Shown: in pieces, positions 9,034 to 17,517 of the stretch
Layout: each line of letters opens with the position of its first letter
How positions within the stretch are numbered: the first letter of the stretch is position 1
Assembly (NCBI RefSeq): GCF_001598055.1
Contig: NZ_CP014844.1
Coordinates: forward strand, 744,001-808,000
Source: Cupriavidus nantongensis
Lineage (GTDB): Bacteria > Pseudomonadota > Gammaproteobacteria > Burkholderiales > Burkholderiaceae
Direction: 5' to 3'
DNA: 64,000 bases
The notes under the pieces: generated by a model
Databases searched by the model: none
Seen by the model: the letters and a program-made list of their open reading frames with translations, nothing else
Told to the model about the DNA's origin: nothing
Translations under genes and position numbers: made by a program

Positions 9034-10230
9034 ATGAAACAACTGCAAGACGCATACATCGTTGCGGCCACCCGCTCGCCGATCGGCAAGGCCCCCAAGG
9101 GCGCGTTCAAACACACGCGCCCCGACGACCTGCTGGCCACCATCCTGAAGGCCGCGGTGGCACAGGTGCCCGACCTGGATCCGAAGCTGATCGAAGACGC
9201 CATCGTCGGCTGCGCCATCCCCGAGGCCCAGCAGGGCCTGAACGTGGCCCGCATCGGCGCGCTGCTGTCGGGGCTGCCCAACACCGTCGGCGGCATCACC
9301 GTCAACCGCTTCTGCGCCTCGGGCCTGAGCGCGGTGGCGATGGCCGCCGACCGCATCCGCGTGGGCGAGTCCGACGTGATGATCGCCGCCGGCGTGGAAT
9401 CGATGAGCATGGTGCCGATGATGGGCAACACGCCGTCGATGTCGCCGGAGATCTTCACCTGCGACGAGAACATCGGCATTGCCTACGGCATGGGCCTGAC
9501 CGCCGAGAAGGTCGCGCAGCAGTGGCAGGTCAGCCGCGAGGACCAGGACGCGTTTTCGCTGGCGTCGCACCAGAAGGCCATCGCCGCGCAGCAGGCGGGC
9601 GAGTTCCGCGACGAGATCACCCCGGTCGAGACCATCGAGCGCTTCCCGGACCTGGCCAGCGGCCAGGTCAGCGTGAAGACCCGCACCATCGCGCTGGACG
9701 AAGGCCCGCGCCCGGATACCTCGCTCGAGGGCCTGGGCAAGCTGCGCCCGGTGTTTGCCAACAAGGGCAGCGTCACCGCCGGCAACAGCTCGCAGACCTC
9801 CGACGGCGCCGGTGCGCTGATCCTGGTCTCGGAGAAGATCCTGAAGCAGTTCAACCTGGTGCCGCTGGCGCGCTTCGTGTCGTTCGCGGTGCGCGGCGTG
9901 CCGCCCGAGATCATGGGCATCGGCCCCAAGGAGGCGATCCCGGCGGCGCTGAAGGCGGCGGGCCTGAGCCAGGACCAGCTGGACTGGATCGAGCTGAACG
10001 AAGCCTTCGCCGCGCAATCGCTGGCGGTGATGCGCGACCTGCAGCTGGATCCCGCGCGGGTCAACCGCATGGGCGGCGCGATCGCGCTGGGCCACCCGCT
10101 CGGGGCCACCGGTGCGATCCGCTCGGCCACGGTGGTGCACGCGCTGCGCCGCCATAACCTGAAGTACGGCATGGTCACCATGTGCGTCGGCACGGGCATG
10201 GGCGCCGCCGGCATCTTCGAGCGCGTATAA
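9034..10230 (+). CDS. Acetyl-CoA acyltransferase (3-ketoacyl-CoA thiolase)
   Basis: A 398-residue thiolase that cleaves 3-ketoacyl-CoA in the last beta-oxidation step. The nucleophilic Cys94 is in NRFCASGLSA, the GGAIALGHPLGATGA motif supplies the active-site His, and the C-terminal CVGTGMG carries the second Cys. It starts 24 bases after the FadB-like gene, so it is almost certainly in the same transcript. By context it is the FadA partner of the preceding protein rather than a biosynthetic PhaA-type thiolase. That split rests on operon position. Confidence 0.93.
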   Translation: MKQLQDAYIVAATRSPIGKAPKGAFKHTRPDDLLATILKAAVAQVPDLDPKLIEDAIVGCAIPEAQQGLNVARIGALLSGLPNTVGGITVNRFCASGLSAVAMAADRIRVGESDVMIAAGVESMSMVPMMGNTPSMSPEIFTCDENIGIAYGMGLTAEKVAQQWQVSREDQDAFSLASHQKAIAAQQAGEFRDEITPVETIERFPDLASGQVSVKTRTIALDEGPRPDTSLEGLGKLRPVFANKGSVTAGNSSQTSDGAGALILVSEKILKQFNLVPLARFVSFAVRGVPPEIMGIGPKEAIPAALKAAGLSQDQLDWIELNEAFAAQSLAVMRDLQLDPARVNRMGGAIALGHPLGATGAIRSATVVHALRRHNLKYGMVTMCVGTGMGAAGIFERV

Positions 10231-10344
10231 ACGCGCCTGCGGGATGGCCCCGGCGCCATCCCGCCCTTTCCGCATCAGGTGAAGAAAGCAGTACCGGGGG
10301 CTGCCGCCCGCGACGCGGGTCACCAGCAGGGGAGGAGACACAAT

Positions 10345-11301
10345 ATGCAGGAGACAGCCATCCTGGCGGATGCCGCGTGCGACTTGCCACGCGACGTCAT
10401 GGCCGCGCTGAAGGTCCACACCATTCCGTTCCGCATCCGCGCCGGCGAGCACTTCGTCGCCGACACGCGCGATGAAGACGCGCTGCCGCGGCTGTACCAG
10501 CAATACCTTGTCGGCCGCCAGGACCACTATGCCGAATCGGTGCCGATGGTCGAGCGCGAGCTGGAGGAGCACCTGCTGCGCAACGTGGTCGCGCAGTGCG
10601 ATCGCGCCATCCTGTTCACCATCGCCAGCACGCGCAGCAAGCTGTATGCGCATGCAAGCGGCGCGGTGATCGGCACTGTCACGCGCAGCGTGCGACTGCG
10701 CAAGCAGGCGGGCCGTTCGGGGCTGTTCGACCTGACCGTGGTCGACACCGGCGCCATCGGCCCGGGCCAGGCGCTGATCGTGCGCGAAGCCGCGCGCATG
10801 GCGCTGGACGGTGCCAGCCCGCAAGCCGTACGCGAGGCCGTGGAAACGCGCCTGCGCGATGCCGCCCACATGTTCCTGGTGCCCGACGAACTGCTCTACC
10901 TGTACACCCGCGCACGGCAGAAGGGCGAGGGCAGCATCACCTGGAGCCGCTACGTAATGGGCAGCGCTTTCAACCTCCGCCCCGTGGTGCATATGCACCG
11001 TGGCCAGACCGAAGCCGTCGCCAGGGCGCGCGGCTCCGAAGAAGGCAGGCGCCGCGTGCTGCAGCATGCCGAGCAATGCGTGCGCGCCGGCGAGCTGCTG
11101 GTGCCGGCGCTCTCGGCGTGCTACGCGGGCCCGCTGGACGAGGTGCGCGCGATGCCGGCCTACCAGTCGCTGGCGCGTACCGCGCGCAGCCACGGCGTCG
11201 AGCTGATGCTGGCGCCGATGAGCCTGACGGTGGCGCTGAATGTCGGCGCGCGCGCGTTCGGGCTCAGCTATCTTGCCGAATCGCCGCCGCCTTTCGAATA
11301 A
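10345..11301 (+). CDS. DegV family fatty-acid-binding protein
   Basis: A 318-residue DegV-fold protein. The N terminus AILADAACDLP matches the DegV signature for binding the carboxyl head of a fatty acid, and IASTRSKLYAHAS matches the second binding segment. DegV proteins bind long-chain fatty acids, and some hand them to a fatty-acid kinase. No kinase gene is nearby, but the protein is embedded in a beta-oxidation operon, which fits a fatty-acid carrier or sensor role. The ATG at 10345 has a strong GGAGGAG site at about 10331. The ATG at 11323 of the next gene follows after 21 bases. Confidence 0.8.
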   Translation: MQETAILADAACDLPRDVMAALKVHTIPFRIRAGEHFVADTRDEDALPRLYQQYLVGRQDHYAESVPMVERELEEHLLRNVVAQCDRAILFTIASTRSKLYAHASGAVIGTVTRSVRLRKQAGRSGLFDLTVVDTGAIGPGQALIVREAARMALDGASPQAVREAVETRLRDAAHMFLVPDELLYLYTRARQKGEGSITWSRYVMGSAFNLRPVVHMHRGQTEAVARARGSEEGRRRVLQHAEQCVRAGELLVPALSACYAGPLDEVRAMPAYQSLARTARSHGVELMLAPMSLTVALNVGARAFGLSYLAESPPPFE

Positions 11302-11322
11302 CCCCCAACTGACGAGGACACC

Positions 11323-12099
11323 ATGAGCATCCGTACCAGCATCGAGCAGGGCATCCTGACGCTCGAATTCGACCGCATCGACAAGAAGAACGCCATCACC
11401 GCGGCGATGTACCAGTCGCTGGCCGACGCGCTGCGCGCGGCCGACACCGATCCCGCCGTACGCGCCATCCTGCTGCGCGGCAAGCCCGAAGTCTTCACCG
11501 CCGGCAACGACCTCGAGGATTTCATGCAGCGCCCGCCCAGCGCGGGCGAGGGCGCCGAAGCGGCGCCGGTGTTCCAGTTCCTGTACCAGATCAGCCATGC
11601 CAGCAAGCCGGTGGTGGCAGCGGTCAGCGGCGCGGCGGTGGGCGTGGGCACCACCCTGCTGCTGCACTGCGACCTGGTCTATGCGTCCGACACCGCCAAG
11701 CTGTCGCTGCCGTTCGTGCAGCTGGGGCTGTGCCCGGAGGCCGCGAGCAGCCTGCTGCTGCCGCGCGTGGTCGGCTACCAGCGCGCCGCCGAGAAGCTGC
11801 TGCTGGGCGAAGCCTTCAGCGCGCAGGAGGCACTGGAGATCGGGCTGGTGACGCGGGTGCTGCCGGTGGCCGAGCTGCATGACTTCGCCCTGGCGCAGGC
11901 ACGCAAGCTGGCGGCCTTGCCGGCATCGTCGCTGCGCGAGACCAAGCGCCTGATGAAGGCGGGCGCGATGGCGGAAGTGGAGAAGCAGATGGCCGACGAG
12001 GGCGCGGTGTTCCGGCGCATGCTGGTGGCGCCGGAGGCGAAGGAGGCGTTCAGCGCGTTCTTCGAGAAGCGGAAGCCGGATTTTATGAAGTTTGCGTGA
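11323..12099 (+). CDS. Enoyl-CoA hydratase/isomerase family protein, isomerase-like active site
   Basis: A 258-residue crotonase-fold protein. The oxyanion-hole segment SGAAVGVGTTLLLHCD is present, but the position of the first hydratase glutamate is not acidic. The second hydratase glutamate position, in SLPFVQLG, is Phe. Instead the segment LGLCPEAASS carries E139, the pattern of ECI2-type delta3-delta2-enoyl-CoA isomerases. I therefore infer an auxiliary isomerase for unsaturated fatty acids rather than a second hydratase. It closes the beta-oxidation operon; the hydratase step is already covered by the FadB-like fusion. Confidence 0.82.
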   Translation: MSIRTSIEQGILTLEFDRIDKKNAITAAMYQSLADALRAADTDPAVRAILLRGKPEVFTAGNDLEDFMQRPPSAGEGAEAAPVFQFLYQISHASKPVVAAVSGAAVGVGTTLLLHCDLVYASDTAKLSLPFVQLGLCPEAASSLLLPRVVGYQRAAEKLLLGEAFSAQEALEIGLVTRVLPVAELHDFALAQARKLAALPASSLRETKRLMKAGAMAEVEKQMADEGAVFRRMLVAPEAKEAFSAFFEKRKPDFMKFA

Positions 12100-12126
12100 G
12101 GGGCCATGAGGGGGCCGAGGGGGGCC

Positions 12127-12148
12127 GAGGGGGCTCGACCGCCCCCTC
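12127..12148. terminator. GC-rich hairpin between convergent genes
   Basis: An 8-bp perfect stem (GAGGGGGC / GCCCCCTC) with a 6-base loop lies between the enoyl-CoA hydratase and thioesterase genes. Its right arm touches the thioesterase stop codon. There is no U-tract, so intrinsic termination is only a possibility. Just upstream is a short run of GAGGGGGCC-like repeats. Confidence 0.35.
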
Positions 12149-12551
12149 AAGCCGTCGGCAACACCCGCGGCTGCCGCGACTCGTCGGTCGCCACATAAGT
12201 CAGCGTGGCCTCGGTCACCTTGACGATCTCGTTGCTGTGGCGCATGCGCTGCGCATAGACCTCGACCTCGACCGTGATCGAGGTCCGTCCGGTCTTGACG
12301 ATATCGGCGTAGAAACTCACCAGGTCGCCGACGAACACCGGGTGCTTGAACAGGAAGGAATTGACCGCGACGGTGGCCACGCGCCCCTGCGCGCGCTCGA
12401 CCGCCGGGATCGAGCCGGCGATATCCACCTGCGACATGATCCAGCCGCCGAACACGTCGCCATGGACGTTGGCGTCCGCGGGCATCGGTACCACGCGCAG
12501 CGCGGGATTCTTGCCGGCGGGCAGGGCGGGGACGGTGTGGGGAGCGTTCAT
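12147..12551 (-). CDS. Acyl-CoA thioesterase, YciA-like hotdog fold
   Basis: A 134-residue hotdog-fold thioesterase hydrolysing acyl-CoA to free acid and CoA. The motif ADANVHGDVFGGWIMSQVD (about residues 25-43) is the YciA signature, ending with the likely catalytic D43. The family TVAVNSFLFKHPVFVGDLV core follows. The ATG at 12551 is chosen because the longer frame adds 27 residues unlike the family. It is convergent with the beta-oxidation operon, so it may balance acyl-CoA levels but is not in the same transcript. Confidence 0.87.
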   Translation of the reverse strand: MNAPHTVPALPAGKNPALRVVPMPADANVHGDVFGGWIMSQVDIAGSIPAVERAQGRVATVAVNSFLFKHPVFVGDLVSFYADIVKTGRTSITVEVEVYAQRMRHSNEIVKVTEATLTYVATDESRQPRVLPTA

Positions 12552-12658
12552 GAGGCGGTATGGTGGACAACGGAAGAGGGCGGCGCGACGAAAAAACCCT
12601 TCGCCTGCCGCGATATGCGAATCCTGCGACAATCGCGCATTGGCCCGAATTCTAACGT

Positions 12659-14557
12659 ATGCGCCGCTATTCCACGACCGCCGAGCAGGCCCCCGACACT
12701 GCCTCGGTCAAGCTCTTTCCCGGCCAGCGCGCCCCCCGCAGCGACTGGCAGACCGTGCGCAACCTGCTGCCCTACGTCTGGCACTACAAGTGGCGCGTGA
12801 TGCTGGCGCTGGCCTGCCTGGTGGCGGCCAAGGTCGCCAACCTGGGCGTGCCGGTGCTGATGAAGCGGCTGATCGACAGCATGAATATCGCCGCCGGCGA
12901 CCCGCGCGCGCTGCTGGCGGTGCCGGTCGGGCTGATCGTCGCCTACGGCATGCTGCGCCTGTCCGCGACGCTGTTCACCGAGTTGCGGGAGATCCTCTTT
13001 TCCAAGGTCACGCAGAGCGCCGTGCGCGAGATCGCGCTGCAGGTGTTCCGGCACCTGCATGCGCTGTCGCTGCGCTTCCATCTGGACCGCCAGACCGGCG
13101 GCATGAGCCGCGACATCGAGCGCGGCACGCGCGGCATCCAGTCGCTGATTTCGTATTCGCTGTACAGCATCCTGCCCACGCTGGTGGAAATGGCGCTGGT
13201 GATCGGCTTCTTCGTGCTGCACTACGACATCTGGTTCGCCGCCATCACCGGCTGCGCGCTGGTGGGCTATATCGTCTTCACCATCGTGGTGACGGAATGG
13301 CGCACGCACTTCCGCCGGCGCATGAACGAACTCGATTCGCGCGCCAACCAGAAGGCGATCGATTCGCTGTTGAACTTCGAAACCGTCAAGTACTTCGGCA
13401 ACGAAGCCTACGAGGCGCAGCGCTACGACGAGAACCTGCGCAAGTACCGCACCGCGGCGATCCGCTCGCAGAACTCGCTGTCGTTCCTCAACTTCGGCCA
13501 GCAGGCCATCATCGCCATCGGTCTGATCCTGATCCTGTGGCGCGCCACGGTGGGGGTGGTCGACGGCAAGCTGACGCTGGGCGACCTGGTGCTGGTCAAC
13601 ACGCTGATGATCCAGCTGTATATCCCGCTGAACTTCCTCGGCGTGATCTACCGCGAGATCAAGCAGGCCACCACCGACATGGACCGCATGTTCGTGCTGC
13701 TGGGCACGCACCAGGAGGTGGCCGACGCGCCGGGCGCGCCGGCGCTGCGGGTCGGCGGCGCACAGGTGCGCTTCCGCGACGTGCGTTTCGGCTACGAGTC
13801 GGACCGCACCATCCTGGACGGGGTCGACTTCACTATCGCCGCTGGTACCACCACCGCGGTGGTGGGGCATAGCGGCTCGGGCAAGTCGACGCTGGCGCGG
13901 CTGCTGTTCCGCTTCTATGACGTCGGCGGCGGCGCGATCGAGATCGACGGCCAGGACATTCGCGCCATCACCCAGGACAGCCTGCGCCGCGCCATCGGCA
14001 TCGTGCCGCAGGACACCGTGCTGTTCAACGACAGCATCTACTACAACATCGCCTACGGCCGCCCCGACGCGACCCGCGACGAAGTCATCGCCGCGGCGCA
14101 GGCGGCGCAGATCGACGCCTTTATTCGCGAACTGCCGCAGGGCTACGACACGCCCGTGGGCGAGCGCGGCCTGAAGCTGTCCGGCGGCGAGAAGCAGCGC
14201 GTGGCGATCGCGCGCACGCTGCTGAAGAACCCACCGGTGCTGGTGTTCGACGAAGCGACCTCGGCGCTGGATTCGCGCACCGAGCAGGCGATCCAGGCCG
14301 AGCTGATGCGCCTGGCGCAGAACCGCACCACGCTGCTGATCGCGCACCGGCTCTCCACCGTGGTCCATGCCGACCAGATCCTGGTGATGGACCACGGCCG
14401 CATCGTCGAGCGCGGCACCCATGCGCAGCTGATGCGCGCGGGCGGGCGCTATGCCGAGATGTGGGACATCCAGGCGCGCGCTGCCGCCAGCGGCGGCGAT
14501 GCCGTCGGTGCGGACGCGCTTGCGCTCGACGTGGGCGACGCCACCCAGGACGCCTGA
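12659..14557 (+). CDS. Atm1/HMT-type ABC exporter (fused permease-ATPase)
   Basis: A 632-residue half-transporter. The membrane domain occupies about residues 40-340 with six predicted helices. The ATPase domain has Walker A GHSGSGKST at 403-411, signature LSGGEKQR from 507 and Walker B LVFDEATSALD with D531-E532. Sequence character places it in the Atm1/heavy-metal family, which exports glutathione conjugates or sulfur/metal adducts. A homologue, AtmA, is linked to nickel and cobalt tolerance in Cupriavidus metallidurans, as I recall. It is divergent from the thioesterase gene with about 107 bases between. The substrate remains inferred. Confidence 0.87.
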   Translation: MRRYSTTAEQAPDTASVKLFPGQRAPRSDWQTVRNLLPYVWHYKWRVMLALACLVAAKVANLGVPVLMKRLIDSMNIAAGDPRALLAVPVGLIVAYGMLRLSATLFTELREILFSKVTQSAVREIALQVFRHLHALSLRFHLDRQTGGMSRDIERGTRGIQSLISYSLYSILPTLVEMALVIGFFVLHYDIWFAAITGCALVGYIVFTIVVTEWRTHFRRRMNELDSRANQKAIDSLLNFETVKYFGNEAYEAQRYDENLRKYRTAAIRSQNSLSFLNFGQQAIIAIGLILILWRATVGVVDGKLTLGDLVLVNTLMIQLYIPLNFLGVIYREIKQATTDMDRMFVLLGTHQEVADAPGAPALRVGGAQVRFRDVRFGYESDRTILDGVDFTIAAGTTTAVVGHSGSGKSTLARLLFRFYDVGGGAIEIDGQDIRAITQDSLRRAIGIVPQDTVLFNDSIYYNIAYGRPDATRDEVIAAAQAAQIDAFIRELPQGYDTPVGERGLKLSGGEKQRVAIARTLLKNPPVLVFDEATSALDSRTEQAIQAELMRLAQNRTTLLIAHRLSTVVHADQILVMDHGRIVERGTHAQLMRAGGRYAEMWDIQARAAASGGDAVGADALALDVGDATQDA

Positions 14558-14757
14558 GCGGCTATCCGGGGCGCCGGTTCGCACCAGAGCGCGGCGCGGA
14601 TTGTCGGCAATCGCTGCCGACGATGCTGCCGCGGCAATCGCCGCGCCCATTTCTGGTTCGACAATCACGCGCGGGCACGCCCTGAAACGGGGCCTGCAAG
14701 GCTGGCATGTCCCTTGCGGACGGATCCCTCCGAAATCACTATCCACGGAGAGATGCC

Positions 14758-15822
14758 ATGCCCCAATCCCACACGGCACGCCGCCGCCTGCTGAAGCTCG
14801 GCGCCATGCTCGGCACCAGCCTGGTGCTGTCGACACAATTCGCCGGCACCGCCCACGCGCAGGCCGCGGCCACCAAGGTCAGGTTCCAGCTCGACTGGCG
14901 CTTCGAAGGGCCGGCGGCGCTGTTCCTGCTCGGCGAGCAGAAGGGCTACTACAAGGCCGAAAAGCTCGAGGTCTCGATCGATGCCGGCAACGGCTCGGGC
15001 AACGTGGTCAACCGCGTGGCCTCGGGCACCTATGACATGGGCTTCGCCGACATGTCGTCGGTGATGGAGTTCTACGGCAACAATCCCGACGCGAAGAACA
15101 AGCCGGTAGCGGTGATGATGGTCTACAACAACACGCCCGCGGCCATCCTGGCGCTGAAGAAGTCCGGCATCCGCGCGCCGAAGGACCTGGCCGGCAAGCG
15201 CCTGGGCGCGCCGGTATTCGACGCCGGCCGCCGCGCCTTCCCGATCTTCGCCAAGGCCAACGGCCTGCAGGCCTCGTCGTTCAACTGGCAGGCGATGGAC
15301 CCGACGCTGCGCGAGACCATGCTGGTGCGCGGCGATCTCGATGCCATCACCGGCTTTTCGTTCACGTCGATCCTGAACCTGAATGCGCGCGGCGTGAAGG
15401 ACGAAGACATCGTGGTGCTGCCGTACCCGCAGTTCGGCGTGAAGCTGTACGGCAATGCCGTGATCGCGTCGGAGGAATTCATCAGGAAGAACCCGGAGGC
15501 GGTGAAGGCGTTCCTGCGCGCCTTCAGCAAGTCGGCGCGCGACGTGATCGCCCGTCCGGAAGAGGGCATCCGCGCGCTCAAGGCGCGCGACGGCATCATC
15601 GACGAGAAGCTGGAAACGCGCCGGCTGAAGCTGGCGCTGGACAGCGTGGTCCGCTCGCCCGATGCCAGGGCCGAGGGCTTTGGCCGCATCAGCAAGCCGC
15701 GCCTGTCGCTGATGGCCTCGCAGGTGGCCGATGCCTTCGGCACCAAGGGCCGGATCAACGCCGATGCGCTGTGGACCGACGCTTACCTGCCAGGCGCGGC
15801 CGAACTGGATGTGCTGCGATGA
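14758..15822 (+). CDS. ABC transporter substrate-binding protein, nitrate/sulfonate/taurine (NMT1/SsuA) family
   Basis: A 354-residue periplasmic binding protein. The signal peptide (residues 1-34, RRRLLKLG then a hydrophobic stretch, cleavage after AHA) precedes the mature start QAAATKVRFQLDW. The fold motifs LGEQKGYYKAEKLEVSI and ASGTYDMGFADMSS are typical of the NMT1/SsuA family. The start at 14758 follows ACGGAGAG. The stop overlaps the ATPase start as ATGA, so the transporter genes form one operon. Family members carry sulfonates, thiamine precursors and aromatic acids such as phthalate. Given the aromatic genes downstream, an aromatic acid is the best guess. Confidence 0.87.
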   Translation: MPQSHTARRRLLKLGAMLGTSLVLSTQFAGTAHAQAAATKVRFQLDWRFEGPAALFLLGEQKGYYKAEKLEVSIDAGNGSGNVVNRVASGTYDMGFADMSSVMEFYGNNPDAKNKPVAVMMVYNNTPAAILALKKSGIRAPKDLAGKRLGAPVFDAGRRAFPIFAKANGLQASSFNWQAMDPTLRETMLVRGDLDAITGFSFTSILNLNARGVKDEDIVVLPYPQFGVKLYGNAVIASEEFIRKNPEAVKAFLRAFSKSARDVIARPEEGIRALKARDGIIDEKLETRRLKLALDSVVRSPDARAEGFGRISKPRLSLMASQVADAFGTKGRINADALWTDAYLPGAAELDVLR

Positions 15823-16688
15823 TGGCGCGCCTGGCCGAATCCATGCCGGAGGCCGCGACCGGCGCGACTGCCGCGAATGCCGCGACCGCGCCCGTCGAGC
15901 CCTTCGTCGATTTCAACCGGGTCTGGCTGGCCTATGACGACACGCTGGCGCGCCAGGGCGAGTTCGCGGTCGAAGACCTGTCGCTGCAGGCAGCGCCGGG
16001 CGAGTTTATCGCCATCGTCGGCCCGTCCGGCTGCGGCAAGTCCACCTTCATGAAACTGGCCACCGGCCTGAGGCCTGCCACGCGGGGCATCGTCAGGATT
16101 GCCGGGGAGAAGGTGAGCGGGCCGCTCAAGCAGGTGGGCATGGCGTTCCAGGCGCCGACGCTGCTGCCGTGGCGCACCACGCTCGACAATGTGATGCTGC
16201 CGCTGGAGATCGTCGAGCCCTACCGCTCGACCCTGCGCGCGCGCCGCGACGAGTACGTCGACCGTGCCCGCCGGCTGCTGCATACCGTCGGCCTGGGCGG
16301 CTACGAGGACAAATACCCGTGGCAGCTGTCCGGCGGCATGCAGCAGCGCGCATCGATCTGCCGCGCGCTGATACACCAGCCGCGCATGCTGCTGCTCGAC
16401 GAGCCCTTCGGCGCGCTCGACGCCTTCACCCGCGAGGAACTGTGGTGCGTGCTGCGCGACCTGTGGCAGGCGCAGCGCTTCAACGTGATCCTGGTCACGC
16501 ACGACCTGCGCGAGGCGGTGTTCCTCGCCGACACGGTCTATGTCATGAGCCAGCGCCCCGGCCGCATCGTGATGCGCAAGGAGATCGGCCTGCCGCGCCC
16601 GCGCGATCTCGAGCTGACCTATACCGAGCCTTTCGCCGAGCTGGTGCACGCGCTGCGCGAGAAGATCGGCCATGTGCGCCAACACTGA
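15819..16688 (+). CDS. ABC transporter ATP-binding protein (SsuB/TauB type)
   Basis: A 289-residue cytoplasmic ATPase for the importer. Walker A GPSGCGKST is at 68-76, the Q-loop is in AFQAPTLLPWRT, signature LSGGMQQR at 170-177, Walker B LLLDEP at 191-196 and the H-loop in LVTHDLREAV. It begins with ATGATG overlapping the stop of the binding-protein gene, so the exact first Met (15819 or 15822) is ambiguous. The first 30 residues are a low-complexity Ala/Thr extension. The C terminus overlaps three short tandem repeats that run into the permease gene. Confidence 0.9.
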   Translation: MMARLAESMPEAATGATAANAATAPVEPFVDFNRVWLAYDDTLARQGEFAVEDLSLQAAPGEFIAIVGPSGCGKSTFMKLATGLRPATRGIVRIAGEKVSGPLKQVGMAFQAPTLLPWRTTLDNVMLPLEIVEPYRSTLRARRDEYVDRARRLLHTVGLGGYEDKYPWQLSGGMQQRASICRALIHQPRMLLLDEPFGALDAFTREELWCVLRDLWQAQRFNVILVTHDLREAVFLADTVYVMSQRPGRIVMRKEIGLPRPRDLELTYTEPFAELVHALREKIGHVRQH

Positions 16689-16714
16689 GCCGAACAATGA
16701 GCCCAACACTGAGA
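16679..16714 (+). repeat. Three tandem 12-bp repeats at the ATPase/permease junction
   Basis: CCAACACTGAGC, CGAACAATGAGC and CCAACACTGAGA start at 16679, 16691 and 16703. The first contains the ATPase stop codon. In the permease frame the unit reads as a four-residue repeat (NTEP, NNEP, NTET), which would be translated only if the permease starts at the upstream ATG at 16672. The array may have grown by slippage. Confidence 0.6.
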
Positions 16715-16722
16715 CCCTGACG

Positions 16723-17499
16723 ATGATGATGACCTTGACTTCCGCTCAGGAGCGCCGCGTGCAGCGCGTGGCGCCGTGGCTGCTGCTGGCCGCGGTGCTG
16801 CTGCTGTGGCAGGGCGCGTGCATGGCTTTCGATGTCTCCGACTTCATCCTGCCGACGCCGTCCGCGATCGTGGCCGCGCTGGTCGACTACGCGGACGTGA
16901 TCGCCGGCCATGCCTGGCGCACCTTCTGGACCACCATGGTGGGGTTTGCCGTGGCCATCGGCGTGGGCGTGCTGCTCGGGCTGGCGATGGGCTCGTCGCG
17001 GCTGCTCTACGCCGCCAGCTACCCGCTGATGACCGCCTTCAACGCGCTGCCCAAGGCTGCCTTCGTGCCGATCCTGGTGGTGTGGTTCGGGCTCGGCGCC
17101 GGGCCGGCGATCCTGACCGCGTTTTTGATCTCGTTCTTCCCGATCATGGTCAATATCGCCACCGGGCTGGCCACGCTCGAGCCGGAACTGGAAGACGTGC
17201 TGCGCGTGCTCGGCGCGAAGCGGCGCGACGTGCTGTTCAAGGTCGGCCTGCCGCGCGCGCTGCCGTATTTCTTCGCGTCGCTGAAGGTCGCGATCACGCT
17301 GGCCTTTGTCGGCACCACGGTGTCGGAGATGAACGCCGCCAACGAAGGCATCGGCTACCTGCTGGTGTCGGCCGGCTCCGCCATGAAGATGCCGCTGGCG
17401 TTCGCCGGGCTGGTGGTGATCGCGGTGATGGCGATGGCGATGTACGAGCTGTTCGCGGTGGTCGAGAAGCGCATGACCGGCTGGGCCCACCGGGGCTGA
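16723..17499 (+). CDS. ABC transporter permease (SsuC/TauC type)
   Basis: A 258-residue inner-membrane permease with about six hydrophobic helices, the first at about residues 17-35. The EAA loop that contacts the ATPase is seen as LEDVLRVLGAKRRDVLFKVGLP. It completes the importer begun at 14758. Three ATGs in a row lie at 16723-16731. An alternative in-frame ATG at 16672 would add 17 residues containing the short tandem repeats and would overlap the ATPase gene. I prefer 16723 because the repeat extension is low-complexity, but neither site has a strong ribosome-binding sequence. Confidence 0.85.
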   Translation: MMMTLTSAQERRVQRVAPWLLLAAVLLLWQGACMAFDVSDFILPTPSAIVAALVDYADVIAGHAWRTFWTTMVGFAVAIGVGVLLGLAMGSSRLLYAASYPLMTAFNALPKAAFVPILVVWFGLGAGPAILTAFLISFFPIMVNIATGLATLEPELEDVLRVLGAKRRDVLFKVGLPRALPYFFASLKVAITLAFVGTTVSEMNAANEGIGYLLVSAGSAMKMPLAFAGLVVIAVMAMAMYELFAVVEKRMTGWAHRG

Positions 17500-17517
17500 G
17501 GCGGGCTCAGCGCCGCA

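Noticed and set aside
6574..12570. A nearly 2000-codon open frame on the minus strand opposite the beta-oxidation operon, and a similar one at 23853-29498
   Set aside because: These are by-products of strong GC bias at third codon positions. The translations are low-complexity, His/Arg/Ala-rich and show no domains, while the plus strand holds clear enzymes.
14558..14757. A riboswitch ahead of the NMT1/SsuA-type binding protein (for example a TPP element)
   Set aside because: The conserved TPP core sequences are absent; only weak GC-rich inverted repeats are present.
16672..16722. A longer permease starting at ATG 16672
   Set aside because: The added 17 residues are a tandem-repeat tetrapeptide sequence overlapping the ATPase gene. 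Kept only as an alternative start.
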